64,000 nt of DNA from Metaphire vulgaris. Lineage: Eukaryota; Annelida; Clitellata; Crassiclitellata; Megascolecidae. The DNA lies in the NCBI GenBank assembly GCA_018105865.1, contig CM030834.1, forward strand, positions 855,834 through 919,833. The letters are read 5' to 3'. Below the pieces are notes generated by a model. That model ran no database searches, was not told the origin of the DNA, and saw only the letters and a list, made by a program, of their open reading frames with translations. This document shows positions 21,701 through 33,567 of this stretch, piece after piece. The position numbers were made by a program, and so were the translations under genes. Each line of letters opens with the position of its first letter. Position 1 is the first letter of the stretch.

Positions 21701-22960
21701 ATAATAATAATAATAATAATAATGTGATTTTAAGTGGTTTAGGAGGCTAAGTAAGCCTGTGTGAAAACCACTGATGTAACCATCTGCATTCAATAACCTA
21801 GTTTATCTAGATAGGTTTTTGAATCCGTTCACTGTTTCAACTGTCACTCCCACCTCGTCCAAACTGTTCCATTTGTCCACAACCCTTGCACTAAAAAATT
21901 TTCTTTCTTGGACCAACCTCTGCTTAAACAATTTGCACTTGTGGCCTCTTGTGCTGCTATAGTGTGCCAATGTAAAGAATCGATCATATCACATCTACTT
22001 TCCCAGTCATTATTTTGTATGTTTCTATCAAATCCCCTCTATCTCTTCTCCTTTCTAATGTTGTCAGTCCACAATATTGAAGTCTTTTCGTAGCTTAAAT
22101 TATGGCACCCATTGACCATCTTCGTTGCTCGTCTTTGCATTTTTCTAAAAGTTTATATCTTTTTCAAGAATGGATTCCAAGCCTGAACACAGTATTCCAG
22201 ATGAGGCCTTACTAATGACTTATAAAGTTTAATGATTATCTCTTTGTCACGACTCATAATTGTCCTTTTCACCATTCCCAACATTTGGTTTCCCTTTTGC
22301 TGCCTCCATGCATTGGTGAGATGGATTCATACTTCTATGGGTGATTATCCCCAAGTCTCTTTCTTTTTTCTGTCAATCAAGTTAGAACATTTCCCCCTAA
22401 AGAATATTCATTACCATTATTAGACTTCCCAACATGCATTACAGAACATTTATCAATATTGAAAAGCATCTGCCAGTCCACAGACCACTGAAACAATTTC
22501 CTTAGATCTTCTTGTAAAATTTTTGCATCATCCTCCGAATCTATATTTCTGCATAACTTTGTATCATCGGCAAACTTTGAGATTTTGGACAGTAATCCTT
22601 CATCGATATCATTTATATATATTAGAAAAAGCAATGGCCCAAGCACTGAGCCCTGAGGCACTCCACTGATAACTCTTGCCCATTGCGAATGGCCTCCCTA
22701 ATGCCAACCTTCTGCCTTCTTCCCTTCAACCAATTTTCGATCCATCTGAGAATATTGCCCCTTATTCCACAGGACTTCAGTTTGGCAGCCAGCCTTATGT
22801 GGGGTACTTTATCAAAAAGCTTTGGCAAAATCTAAATATATTATGTCTACTGCCTTGCCCTTGTCTAGCTTATCAAAAACCTCCTCCAGAAAGTCCAACA
22901 TTTGGTCAGGCATGAACGCCCCTTTGTAAATCCATGCTGACTATCTTTAACAATTTTTTA
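21700..22960 (-). mobile_element. CR1/L2-like LINE, 3' part of ORF2 with tail
   Basis: On the - strand, words in order are QHGFTKGRSCLTN, DIIYLDFAKAFDKVPH, LRWIENWLKGRRQKVGIRE, PQGSVLGPLLFLIYINDID, SKISKFADDTKLC, then VRPHLEYCVQAWNP, VWTKWNS-like words and the FKTYLDKLGY end, and a 3' tail that finishes in (AAT)n at 21701-21722. These are reverse transcriptase blocks of the CR1/L2 group (FADD as YADD variant). At least three frameshifts break the frame (near 22640, 22830 and 22375). Truncated at the 5' side near 22960. Not active. Confidence 0.85.
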
Positions 22961-23147
22961 TGTATGCACACACTGTGTCCGGAAAAGGGAATCCTTTGAT
23001 AATAATAATTATGAAAACAAATCTCAATTATTTGTAATCTTTTATTCCAGGCCTAATATCAATTCTGATTTAAAAGTGAATTGAATATGATCTTCATCTG
23101 AAAACATTTTGTTTCTTTTGTCAACACACTCAATGACAGATTATGAC
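22961..23147. other. iGluR intron sequence, nothing recognised
   Basis: AT-rich spacer between the LINE and the next MITE. Confidence 0.4.
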
Positions 23148-23345
23148 CAGTGGCGGCTCTATGATTTGGCAAGTGGGAGGGGGGCGTTGGGGTGGCAACT
23201 TCTAATCATGGGGGCAACCATTTGTTGTTTAATGTATGTAGCATTAAGTATATGGTCCCAACAGGGGGGCCACTGGGGGGGCAGGCACTCAATAGGGGGA
23301 CACGGGGCCCCTTGGACACCCCCCCCCCCGGTGGAGCCGCCACTG
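23148..23345. mobile_element. hAT-like MITE, 198 bp, perfect 8-bp target duplication
   Basis: Ends CAGTGGCGGCTC and GGAGCCGCCACTG are inverted repeats. ATTATGAC stands on both sides (23140-23147 and 23346-23353). The 8-bp duplication and CAGTGG end are hAT signatures. Sister copies are at 51685-51867 and, diverged, near 5090-5298. Confidence 0.9.
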
Positions 23346-23484
23346 ATTATGACACAGACGTCAACCAAGATAGAAGTCAGGCAATAAATAGACAGAAAAT
23401 TGCATTCTGTTGCAAACCGCTCAGACGAGTAAACAGATTTTCATGAAATTTCGCGCTAATGGCACAAATACAATTGTTCTCAAA

Positions 23485-23515
23485 CAGGGCATACCCTACT
23501 GAACCACTTTAAACC

Positions 23516-23565
<50 letters not shown>

Positions 23566-23566
23566 C

Positions 23567-23613
<47 letters not shown>

Positions 23614-23635
23614 CATCATCATCATCATTAAATAG
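23485..23635. repeat. LINE tail and (ATT)n-(CAT)n run
   Basis: CTACTGAACCACTTTAAACCTT before the ATT run is a second tail type, seen in reverse at 36425-36480 (AAGGTTTAAAGTGGTTCAGT). The ATT run spans about 23517-23612 and ends in CATCATCATC. Confidence 0.75.
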
Positions 23636-25862
23636 ATGTCTCTTTACGTGTTCAAAATTGTGTCTAAATCGGTACAGATCCGAAGTAGTTATTATTACGA
23701 TATGTCTAGGGTTCATTTTTTCTGGACACAGTGTGCGTATATATATTTGTAACCGCTATCCCATCCTACCCCTACCCATCCACCCCGAACACTTGGGTGG
23801 AGGTGGCATAGGGTTGCACTTGCATCGCCGGTCAATCGGCGGTTACATTTGTACGAACTGTGCACTTCAATTACTCTCCTACTCCGCAGAGCAGAAAAAC
23901 TGCAAGCATAGAAACACCAACACGATACGTCAACAAAGAGAAGACGGCGCCACCACTACCACTACCAGCGCCACTACCAACGCCAGTAGTGCAAACGACA
24001 AGAAGGCGCTTCAAAGAACGACACGAAAGGGAAAAGATGCTCTTCCACGTCTCAGAGGAGATTTCGAAGATAGAATACAGATAAAAAGTTAAAGCAGAAA
24101 ACGACTGCGATGCTATACTATCGCCCTGTGGGAAGGAGAGAGATGGAGAGATAGAGAGCGAGAGAGAGAGAGAGGAAGTTGGAGAAAGATATTGGATAAA
24201 ATGTGAAAGTGAAACATTTGTGGAAAATATTTGGAGCGCCAGCGATGAGAAACAGACGCGGAGAAGAAGACGTATTTTGAGATTCGGAGACGAATCAATC
24301 GACGAGAAATACAATCGAAGACAAACAGAACCAAACACACGCAGACAAAGGTCAGAACAAATAAAGAAAACGAGAGAGAGAGAGAGAGGATGGAGGCAAA
24401 TAAAAGCGAGAGAGGGAGAGAGGGAGACAGAGAGACAGAGGCGGACAGACAGACAGACAGTGAGCAATTAGGAACTGTTGAGATCAAAACACAATCATAT
24501 ACTTGAACAGACGGAATCAATGAATGGATGGAATTATGTGCAATATGTAAGGACGCTCAAATGGGTGGGTTTTGCTTTTTCTGCGGTGGGGTGGGGTGGG
24601 GTAGAGATGGGGTTGCACCGTACAGGGACGCAGGAGAAGGTAATTTTGCCGACAGCTGCGTCTGATAAGACTGCCTATACTTGGCATATTATGTCGAAAC
24701 AGTCAAACGATGAGAAAAAGACCGTTGGGGGTAATCGAGCCAATGGGACAGAGTAGACATTCGTCTCAGAATTCTCTTTTCTGAGCAAATGAGCAACAGT
24801 TGGACTCGCTGGCAATCTTCAACACCCGGCTCTTTGAACGTCTAAAAGACGACGCTATAGTTTTCCACGCAAATAATTCCGCATTAATAATGCAGTTCAA
24901 GACGGAAGACTGAAGGAAATTCCGTAATCACCGCCGACAGCCACTGGTTCAGCGCCGATCAGTTGGGGCCGATCACGTCTGTTTAGAACGCTTTGCTTGA
25001 CTCTTTTAGACTCTTCTTTTTCAGCACCCAAGTCATCGTGTCATTCTCTTGAAAGTCTTCCAGTCTTGGTGAAGCCAACCACTTTGGCGAAATCATTTTT
25101 CCACGTACTTAACTTTTCAGTCGTCTATCAGTTGAGACTGAGTTTACTCCGTTTCACCTTTTGCATCATGGATTCCCCGCAGACTGAATCATCCTCAATT
25201 GAAATCTCTCATTGATGACCATTTTCATCTCTTCAAATTAAAAGCAATTTCCAAAAGCATTTCCTTCACAGCAATATAATGCTTCTTCTTTCTAGTTCTT
25301 TAGTCCATACTCATTAAAGAGGCTGCAAAAATACACGTCTCAAGTATCATACTTGCAAAGTAGGATACCTGAGACGTATGTCTATTGCCCGGTTCTACCA
25401 AACCTTATTAATTTCATATCCATAGGCCTATCTATGTCTTGGAAGATTCTTTTCGTCGCGTCAATGTTTCAAGTAAATTCCTCTTCCCTTGTTCGGGTGC
25501 ATTCCCCAAATTTTTATCCTCAATCCTGTAAGGTTTCGTCAGGGTATAGTTACCATGCATTTTGCGTCAAATTTGTCATGCATTTTGCTGCGAATTCACA
25601 TAGTGGCGTAACCAGGATTCTCGAATAGGGGCAACATCAGCATTTTCGAACATCGCGCCTTCCTGCGCTTTAATATCAATCTCACGCAAATTTTAACTAT
25701 TTAACGATAAGACAGCGCTATAGAAGTCAAGCTCAACTACTACAGAGTATGCTTCACCTGTCTCTCGGCAACCAAAATACATTGATTTAGATTTGGTAGG
25801 AGACACAAGTAAGATAAATCTCATCAGTTATTGTGTAGAATTAAGTTAGAGCTGCTCATCAC
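23636..25862. other. iGluR intron, GA-rich tracts, nothing else recognised
   Basis: GA-rich runs at 24139-24180, 24370-24390 and 24410-24460. CACTTGGGTGGAGGTGGCAT near 23790 and AGTGGCGTAACCAGGATTCT at 25604 look like transposon pieces; the latter is a lone hAT-like left end. Long Ser/Leu frames on the - strand are repeat products. Confidence 0.5.
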
Positions 25863-26102
25863 CTTTGACAGTTTGTCGATCAATTCGTTTCTTCCGATCC
25901 AGTGACAGCTGCCGGTCTCTTCGTGGTACAACCGGATCCCATTATATAGCGCCTGCAGACTGTCGTAGATGGTGGCATACTCGCTGACTGGGAACTGGAC
26001 GATGGGGAAGTCCTTGGGAGGGAGACGGGTCAAGAGCAGCTCGTAGGTCATCAGATTGGCACCAGAATAAGAGTAATCGTTCACCAGGGAACCAGTCTCG
26101 TT
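25863..26102 (-). CDS. Ionotropic glutamate receptor, central amino-terminal-domain exon
   Basis: Eighty codons in phase 0, acceptor CAATTGTAG, donor AAG|GTGATG. It reads NETGSLVNDYSYSGANLMTY, VQFPVSEYATIYDSLQALYN and ends ELIDKLSK. The Y.YSG.N.....L segment and the YD.+.AL..G+.L....G helix match the second half of the iGluR amino-terminal domain. It joins the next exon in frame. The stretch usually preceding it (GMM..YHYI.T type, about 20 residues) is not in this exon or in the one at 33496, so a small exon may lie unseen in the 7-kb intron. Confidence 0.85.
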
Positions 26103-26154
26103 CTACAATTGATCAGTTGGCAGACGATAAAGTGCTTGCTATCGGCACTAGGCC

Positions 26155-26543
26155 CAGGGGCGTAAACCTGGCTTCAACATTGGGGGGATAGAATAATTTT
26201 TAAAAGTTGACTTCAGAAATATAAAATATCCCCATTTTGGGGTATATTGCATATTATGGTGGGGACTTAAAATCGTCCATGAAATACGTCTTGACAAGCC
26301 AAAAGAAGGTCATCCTGATATTTTTATATTTTTCCCTCTCCAAATACCCTGACAAGCAAAAAAAAAGGTCATCCGAAATGAGAGAATGTGGATTTGGCGT
26401 AATTCTGGCATCAACATCATAGGGTAGGATAGAATTTTTTTACCATATAGCCCCAAAACATTGGGGGGATAATTGATACTCTGTCCCCTGCCAACTAATT
26501 ATTCAGGGGACCGTCCCCGCCGTCCCCGTGTTTTACGCCCATG
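26155..26543. mobile_element. hAT-like MITE, 389 bp, 52 bases upstream of an exon
   Basis: Ends CAGGGGCGTAAACC and TTTTACGCCCATG are inverted. Flanks ACTAGGCC and ACTAGCCT agree at 6 of 8. The interior holds the paired TGACAAGC-A(n)-GGTCATC motif at 26292 and 26350. It lies in the intron just before the acceptor of the iGluR exon at 25863-26102. Confidence 0.75.
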
Positions 26544-26548
26544 ACTAG

Positions 26549-27036
26549 CCTACTACTACTACTACTACTACTAACTACACTACTACTACCTAAACTACTA
26601 CTACTACTACTGCTACCACCACCACCACAAACCACCACTACCACCACCACCACTGCTGCACCACCACCACCACCTGCACCACCACCACCACCACCACCAC
26701 CACCACCACTGCCACCACCTGCACCACCACCACCACCACCACCACCACCACCACCACCTGCACCACCACCACCACCACCACCACCACCACCACCACCACC
26801 ACCACCACCACCACCACCACCACCACCACCACTGCTGCACCACCACTCCACCACCTGCCACCACTGCACCTGCTGCTGCTGCACCACACCACCACTGCCA
26901 CTGCTGCCACCACTGCCACTGCTGCACTACTGCTGACACTACCACCACTACTACTACCACCACTACACCACTGCTACTATTACTACTACTACTACTATTA
27001 ATATTATTATTACTACTACTACTACTACTACTACTA
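26549..27036. repeat. (ACT)n-(CAC)n triplet tract, about 490 bp
   Basis: CTA/CTACTA triplets grade into CAC triplets with CTG interruptions (about 26613-26850) and back to CTA by 27036. All long Pro-, Gly- and Trp-rich frames here are triplet-repeat translations. Confidence 0.9.
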
Positions 27037-27165
27037 TGAGCCATGGGTGAAGGAAGGGGTTTCATGACGCATGGGTCATTTCGAGTGACCCACTGCCATT
27101 TCTGATCCATGGAACACGTTAAATGGTTTAAATGAAATATCTTCTGGCCTCAATAAGCCTGATAA

Positions 27166-29545
27166 CACTGGTCAACAAATTTTATGCAAGTTTTTGTTTC
27201 CTCTACAAATTTTGGTGAAACTAATAGATTTTGACTTGCTGAACACAAATATGTAATTAGAATTTCTGTATCACGTAAGGTTTTTAAGAAATCGACAATT
27301 TAGCATTTAGTATTGTAACGTCTTCTGCAACATAATCCTACAGAAGGATCTAGGCAATAATGACAAGACATGAGAAAATTAGAAATGTTTTGATGTAGAT
27401 TTTCGTTTGTAGTCACTGTCCTGTGCTTCACGTATCAGTGACCAACAGTAGTCTCCGAGCATAGACAGACTCCACTTTCCCTGGTAGCGTTTCTCGATGC
27501 TGGCAATGTCTTTGTGAAATCTTTCACCATGTTCATCACTGACGGCGCCGAGATTGTCCGGGAAGAAGTCCAAGTGAGAATGAAGGAAGTGTATCTTCAG
27601 TGACATGTTGCATTTCATTGCCACCTTTGTAGCAGATTTCCAACTTGTTCAACATAGTTTGGCGTCTTGTATTTGCCCAGAAAGTTAGCAACAACATCCC
27701 TGAAGGCTGTCCAGGCAACATGCTCGGCGCCCTGCAGAAGGCCCTCAAAGTGACTGTCCTTGAGCATCTCTCGAATCTGTGGGCCAACAAAAATGCCTTC
27801 TTTTATTTTAGCATCACTGGTGCGTGGAAACCTCTGTCGTAAGTATGTAAAGGCTTCACTTTCTTTGTTCATTTCTTTGACAAAGTTTTTCATTAACCCA
27901 AGTTTGATGTGCAAAGGTGGGAGATAAATGTTCTTCGGATCAACGAGAGGATCATGTTTAACGTTCTTCTGTCCTGGAACCAAGTCCCTGCGAGGTGGCC
28001 AGACCTTTCTCACATAATGTGAATCTCTAGCTCGGCTGTCCCACTCGCAAAGAAAGCAGCAGTACTTGGTGTAGCCTAGCTGCAGACCGAGTAGAATTGC
28101 AACAACTTTCAGATCTCCACATATATTCCAGTTGTATCTCGAGTATTCTATGTGTTTCAATAGCAGCTGCATGTTCTCATATGTTTCCTTCCTGTAAGCA
28201 GCATGTCCAATGGGTACTGAAGGGTATGAAATGCCATTGTGCAGCAGAACAGCCTTTAAACTTAACAGCGAAGAGTCAACAAAAAGTCGCCATTCGGATG
28301 GATTGTGCTTACAGCTGAAAGCAGAAAGCAATCCATCAATGTCAATGCAAAAAGTAAGACTGTCGATTTTTTTGAAGAATCGAGTCAAGTCTTCATGCCG
28401 TTTACGAAATACTGAAATTTTTGTGTCTGGAGAGAGCAGATTCCATCCTTGCAACCTAGATCCAAGCAATTCTGCTTGATTTTTTGACAAATCTAAGTCT
28501 CTGAGCTCTGCCTCTGAGAAATCAAATGAGGATTGCTGGATGTCGATGGCTCAAACTCTGGGTCTTCCGTAGCTGAATCATCAACTATCTGCAGCATTTC
28601 ATCTGTCTCTGCATGCTCGTTTTTGTCCTCCAGTGTCCAAAACTCGGGGGGGGGTTGGAACAGGAAGACTCTCGTTGTGTGGAACTGGTCTCATTGCCGA
28701 GGCAAGGTTAGGATACTCAATAGACTTCCTATTCTTTGAAGAAAATCCTGTAACATTCGTCATGCAGAAATAGCAAATCCGTTACATGATTATTATTCTG
28801 CTCCCTCCATATCATTGGTATGGCGAATGGCATGGATGGACGCTTACCTGCAAGCCAAGCTCGCAGACTGGTAGCACAAGATGAACAACATATATGAGGC
28901 GCCCATACTTTGTCCTGGTCGCCAATTTTGCATCCAAAGTATAACTCATATCCTTTCTTTATGATTGCTGTCATACTCCGCTTCTGCGATTTCAACGTAA
29001 ACTCTCCACAGATGTAGCAGAACGTGTCACTGCTATTGCGACATCGACGCGACATTTCAGAAACTTTAATTAAATTAGTTAATATATTCAATTCACAGCC
29101 TTTAACTAAACAGTTATATCTCATCAAATAGAAAGACTGCAGCTGCTTCCTAGTGCTGCTTGATATTTATATAGAACTACGTAACCATAGCAACAATACA
29201 TGCTAGGCATGTAGTCTTGAAGACAGGTTTGGGCGCGTCTGGGCATGTCTGGACATGCCTAATTATACTAATTTTCAAAATCCATGTAGTTAAGTGAGCC
29301 AGCAGTGCATATTACATCTGTTATGGCGGTCACATAAGATTCTTGCCTAACCTGAATACCCATAACTCAGATAACTCTCGAAAACCACGATTTTAAAATT
29401 CTTATAATTTTAAATTTTAAAATCAGCTTTTTCTCAAAAAACTTACGTGATAGGAAAATTTCAAAATTATTCCTGTAATCAGCATGACAAAATCTACCTG
29501 GAACACCAGAAATTGCACAGGAAACAAAAACCTTGTTGACCAGTG
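27166..29545 (-). mobile_element. TIR-bounded DNA transposon, 2.4 kb, CACTA-like ends
   Basis: The left end CACTGGTCAACAA (27166) and the right end, read on the - strand from 29545, CACTGGTCAACAAGG, are inverted repeats. Similarity continues inward (GTTTTTGTTTCCT and TAGATTTTG words on both sides, in the same order). TAA stands next to each end on the + strand (27163-27165 and 29546-29548), a possible 3-bp target duplication. CACTG ends with a 3-bp duplication fit the CACTA/EnSpm group. The single gene inside (27379-29127) is broken by frameshifts. Confidence 0.75.
27379..29127 (-). pseudogene. Broken DDE-like transposase of a widespread uncharacterised family
   Basis: Three frame segments on the - strand make one protein. 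Segment one (29127-28729): a Cys/His-rich N-terminus, FCYICGEFT, KVWAPHICCSSCATSLRAWL, PFAIPMIWREQ. Segment two (28490-27615): NQAELLGSRLQGWNLL, PSEWRLFVDSS, LKAVLLHNG, NWNICGDLKV, YCCFLCEWDSRARDSHY, WPPR, LPPLHIKLGLMKNFVKEMNK, EGIFVGPQIREML. Segment three (27624-27379): MSLKIHFLHSHLDFFP, SDEHGERFHKDIASIEKRY. Frameshifts lie near 28775, 28540 and 27620. I recall closely similar proteins from many invertebrates annotated as uncharacterised. Inference: Asp of RLFVDSS, Asp of CGDLK and Glu of SDEHGER could be a DDE triad, with a C..C insert after the second Asp as in CACTA transposases. The position inside terminal inverted repeats supports this. Confidence 0.75.
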
Positions 29546-29760
29546 TAATCTGAAACAACAGCCAAGAAATAGAGATGAATTTTCAAAACGAGAATTCTAG
29601 GAACCACAGAAAGCGATTTTGCTTGTTCGGCTGAGACACGGATGACACCCGAGTACATCAAACGCAGGAGAAAAAACCCCAACTCATCCCTTTCTCTCCA
29701 ATGCGTCAATATCATTCGATGCACGCGGTTTCTTTGCTTTACGAATTGAGGTTCTGTGCT
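29546..29760. other. iGluR intron spacer
   Basis: No recognisable coding sequence between the DNA transposon and the next MITE. Confidence 0.4.
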
Positions 29761-29840
29761 TTAACCCCTTAACTGTGGATCCTGGATATATCCGTCCATT
29801 TTACATTGAGTTACAGTTAAATACACGGTTAAGGGGTTAA
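29761..29840. mobile_element. 80-bp piggyBac-like MITE with TTAA ends (copy 2)
   Basis: TTAACCCCTTAACTGTG at the left and CGGTTAAGGGGTTAA at the right; exactly 80 bp including both TTAA. Inverse orientation relative to the copy at 5830. Confidence 0.85.
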
Positions 29841-31267
29841 TACGTAAGACCAAAGGATTGAATGCAGAGCATCCCGTGGGTGGGGAGGGGTGTCTGAATT
29901 TTGGTGCGCGCAGCATCACGTGACAGTAACAGAGTGTCGTCAACCTGAGTTCCACTCGTCTTCTCGCAGATCCGTGCTCTGCGTTCTAATTCGCGAACCT
30001 TCTATAAGCAGAGAGCAATGATCACAACTGCCGAAAATGTCAGATGATCAGGAGGAAAGGCAATACGAGATTCGTGATATTACATCCTATACTGTATATT
30101 ATGCAGCATTAGATTCTATAGAAACTCTTATGGGGGGGGAAGTATTACAAAAGCAGCAATACGACACAGATGATGCCCGCGTATCAAATTCTCGTGACAG
30201 TAATCGTCACAAGATATCTAGGCCTATAAGCCATTTTAACGGCATTTCTACTATAGGTCTTGCATAAAACAGGCGATGAGTGTCGTAAGTAGGACTGTCA
30301 GTTCTTTAAAAGAACTGCCCGGGTACCCGTCCACATTTTGTGTACGGGTACCCGGCTACCTGAATTAGCATAATCACCTCTATGACCTCTCTTATCTCTG
30401 CACCCAACTAAATAACCACACTGCTCCTCCGGACACTGCAGCTGATAATAGAACACATCGGCCGTTACGTCACACCCCCTCCGGTCGCTGCATCTAATTA
30501 TTCTCCCAGGGACTGGAGGGCGTTACATAATGGTGTCATACTCCCCCACTCCGATTCTATCCTTAGTTGCAGCGAATGGAAGGGGGAGTTTGACATAAGG
30601 GTCATGTTTCCACCGGTACCCGTACCAAATATTACTGCCCAGGTAAGATGACCCAAACGGGTACCCGGGTACCCGTTGACACCACCTAGTCATACGACCC
30701 GTATTTTCATATTTAGGGCCATCCATAAATGACGTAACGCGATTTTGACAGTTTAAAAAAATTAAGTGTATAATAATTATAAGTATAAAATGCGTTCAAT
30801 TTTGCGGTAACATAGCACTGCGGTATTAATAAAAATATTTAGTATTATGTGTCGTCACATTTTTGGAACACCACCCCCCCCGTGACCCCGTCGTCACACA
30901 TCGGCACAAATGTTTGAACCCCCTCCTCCCTAAGTGCGTGACGTCATTTGTGGATGCCTCCCCCCTTTAACAGCTGTGAACAAAGCAGGGCATGCGAAAA
31001 CAGATCTTGCATTGAGAATAATATTCGACGAAGTTTCTCCACAAACAGAGAACCAAATCGTAAAATGGCGATCGTTATGCCACATCAGGAGATGTGGCCA
31101 TTTTGAAAGCGCCGCTTCGTATCTTATTAGAATATGTTATATGCTCTGAACGCACGCAGCAAATCCTGATCAAGAGTCTATATCTATATAAGCGCAATGG
31201 ATGCGATGCAGGAAAAGTGCTGACTGGAAATCACCGCATTCCATTCTTCTTGCATATTGAGAGTGTA
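29841..31267. repeat. iGluR intron with a CGGGTACCCG cluster
   Basis: The palindrome CGGGTACCCG occurs at 30320, 30345, 30658 and 30666 (the last two overlap), framing a 300-bp unit. AGTTCTTTAAAAGAACT at 30299 is near-palindromic. This suggests an inverted-repeat element at about 30296-30690. The rest shows nothing I recognise. Confidence 0.55.
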
Positions 31268-31553
31268 CCACCGAGAGTGTATCGTTGTATAGGGATAGTA
31301 TATCCACCGAGAGTGTATCGTTGTATAGGGATAGTATATCCGCCGAGTGTATCGTTGTATAGGGATAGTATATCCACCGAGAGTGTATCGTTGTATAGGG
31401 ATAGTATATCCACCGAGAGTGTATCGTTGTATGGGGATAGTATATCCACCGAGAGTGTATCGTTGTATGGGGATAGTATATCCACCGAGAGTGTATCGTT
31501 GTATGGGGATAGTATATCCACCGAGAGTGTATCGTTGTATAGGGATAGTATAT
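31268..31553. repeat. 36-bp minisatellite, eight units
   Basis: Units start at 31268, 31304, 31340, 31374, 31410, 31446, 31482 and 31518. Consensus starts CCACCGAGAGTGTATCGTTG and ends GGGATAGTATAT. Unit three lacks two bases; units five to seven share ATGGGG in place of ATAGGG. Because 36 is a multiple of 3, long open frames exist in several frames; none is supported as a gene. Confidence 0.95.
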
Positions 31554-32540
31554 CCGCATGACGGAATCGGCGCTTGTATACGGCCGAGAGATCATTCCAA
31601 ATGGATGACGACTGTTATGCAGACGATGCAGATGTTAGCTGTTCTTTTTTCAACCACCACCACTACCGCCAGGGGTCAACCAATACATTCTCATTACCCG
31701 ACAGGCGGCGCGAGAGATGAAAGCGTCCAAGTGCCGCGGATGTCATGCGCAGAGCAGGACAGCCGCTGGAATGACCGAAGTGCCGACTCAATTTCAAAAT
31801 GACAGAGGACCAATATTTGTCCTAAAAACCAGCCCTCCTCAATACGCACGACAGACCAGATGAGTGGGAAATCCAATACCCGCCCCCTCTTTCTGTCTCT
31901 CTCTCTGTCTCTGTCCCTGTCTCTCTGTTTCTCGGCCTCTTTCTCCCTCCATAAGAACGGTTTATAGGCGGGTGAATCCGAGCGATTGTTTCTGCCCCTT
32001 TCCGTCGGAGGATAATGCGGATTCATCCTTCTCCTCCTCCTCCTCCTCCTCCTCCTCCTCCTCTTTCTTCAGCGTCGTTTGGGGCCTGGTGGCCTTGGAG
32101 GGAGGCCGTGCTAGGGTCGGCGAAGGAACATAGAACCATAGGACCCTCTGTCAGTCGCCGTAAATCTAACGCCGCCTCAGAGTTCATATTCACTGAACGG
32201 TTGCTTTATTATTATCGAATGCTTAATGTGCTAAATGATGTCAGCCATTTGATTGCGACATTATCAGCTGCGGTTGCTTTAATCCACTGGAACAGAAAAA
32301 AAACAACTCTCGAATGCACTTCGTGTGCTTTCGGTCATTCCTTCAATTCTGTCGCAATCATTCGATGCACGACTGTCATCACTACCAAGCTCCATTCAGT
32401 TGAAGGAGGAGGAGGAGGAGGAGGAGGAAGAAGAAGAAGAAGAAGAAGATCTGCTATCAAGAAGCTGTATCGTCAGTTAATATTAAGTTTCCGCTTTAGA
32501 TACTTCCGCTAACGCATTTCGTTTCAATCACATTCACAGC

Positions 32541-32592
<52 letters not shown>

Positions 32593-33159
32593 GTCGCTGA
32601 GCCCTTTGGTATGTGATGCCATCCTTCGTCTGTTCCCAGCCCTTCTATTTGGAGCGCTGTGACTTGCAGACTGCTTCAAAGGCCATTTCATAGCGTCATC
32701 ACAGCATGTGACCCTTGTGGCCTTCCTGTTTAGAACCATCCATCATTCCTAACAGCATGGCTTTGATCTTTCTGTCATCCTACATTCTGTATAATCTTTT
32801 GCATCAAGGTCTCTTTTGGTTGGATACCTTGGTATTTACAGTCTGTTACTATATTGAAATGGAGAAGACGATGTCTTACCAGCGTGGGTATTATCCACGT
32901 GTGGCGGTTCGTCATCATGCTCAGTTCGAGAGCCTGAAATAGATTTTGCACAATGAGAAAATCAGTTTCATGTGCTCTTCTAAATAGAAGTACTTTGTGC
33001 TATTAATCTGAAGCGGAAATATCCGAAGACAGCTGGGTCTCGATCGATTGCTACCTTGTTTCGCGTGAGTTTATTAGCAAAAGAAGTGCTACAGCAGACA
33101 GAGCTATCTGGAGTTTTCGGCGCAACATGGCAGCAAGTCAGAAAATTAAATTTGCAGGT
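31554..33159. other. iGluR intron with triplet microsatellites
   Basis: (TCC)n at 32027-32063, (GGA)n-(GAA)n at 32403-32450 and (CAT)n at 32541-32592. No exon recognised. Confidence 0.6.
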
Positions 33160-33400
33160 TAACAAATCTATAATTAACGAATCATGACATTTTACTGACA
33201 CAAGATTAAATTAAGATTGCACTTTTCTTGCTTTTACTGATGCGAACTGGTCTATGATGTGCCCCTCAAAGTCAGTTTTCTCAGTTTCTTTTCTTTCTCC
33301 GCCGAATAGAGAGCAAGATCACAGAGTTTTTGGGTGCCCCATTCAAGTGTCGTCTAGGGGGGGGGGCATCTGTCCTACCTGCCCCACTCTAGGTACGCTA
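33160..33400. repeat. Dispersed repeat shared with 8890-9130
   Basis: Contains CTTTTACTGATGCGAACTGG and CAAAGTCAGTTTTCTCAGTT in the same order as at 8960-9045, and ends near GGTACGCTACTG, a hAT-like end. Non-coding. Confidence 0.55.
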
Positions 33401-33495
33401 CTGTATTAGCATGATTAAAAAGTGACAGACTGCGGAATGGCGTTGGCTGTCTAGAGAGTGACTCTGCTCAGATGAAGCTGCTCAGAATGACTCAC

Positions 33496-33567
33496 GGCGT
33501 TGAGTAGAGTCTTCGTCGTGTCACTTGAGCACGTCACGATGACGTTGACGATGTCAAGGGTCCTGAC
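33496..33567 (-). CDS. Ionotropic glutamate receptor, short amino-terminal-domain exon
   Basis: Twenty-four codons in phase 0, acceptor CCTGTTGCAG, donor GCC|GTGAGT. It reads VRTLDIVNVIVTCSSDTTKT, LLNA. This fits the L+.I....V..IIV.CS...T...L..A strand-helix unit of the iGluR amino-terminal domain. The preceding exon (42380) ends in phase 1, so at least one further exon of unknown place must lie between them. Confidence 0.7.

Noticed and set aside
23658..24092. 144-codon + strand frame in the iGluR intron
   Set aside because: No domain, low-complexity Thr/Ala run in the middle, and no splice support.
26495..27110. Pro-, Gly- and Trp-rich frames up to 165 codons
   Set aside because: All come from the (CAC)n triplet tract in different frames.
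31268..31553. CRISPR-like array
   Set aside because: Units are directly adjacent without unique spacers and the genome is eukaryotic; it is a minisatellite.
31094..31802. Long frames over the 36-bp minisatellite
   Set aside because: A period divisible by three keeps frames open on both strands; no start context or homology.
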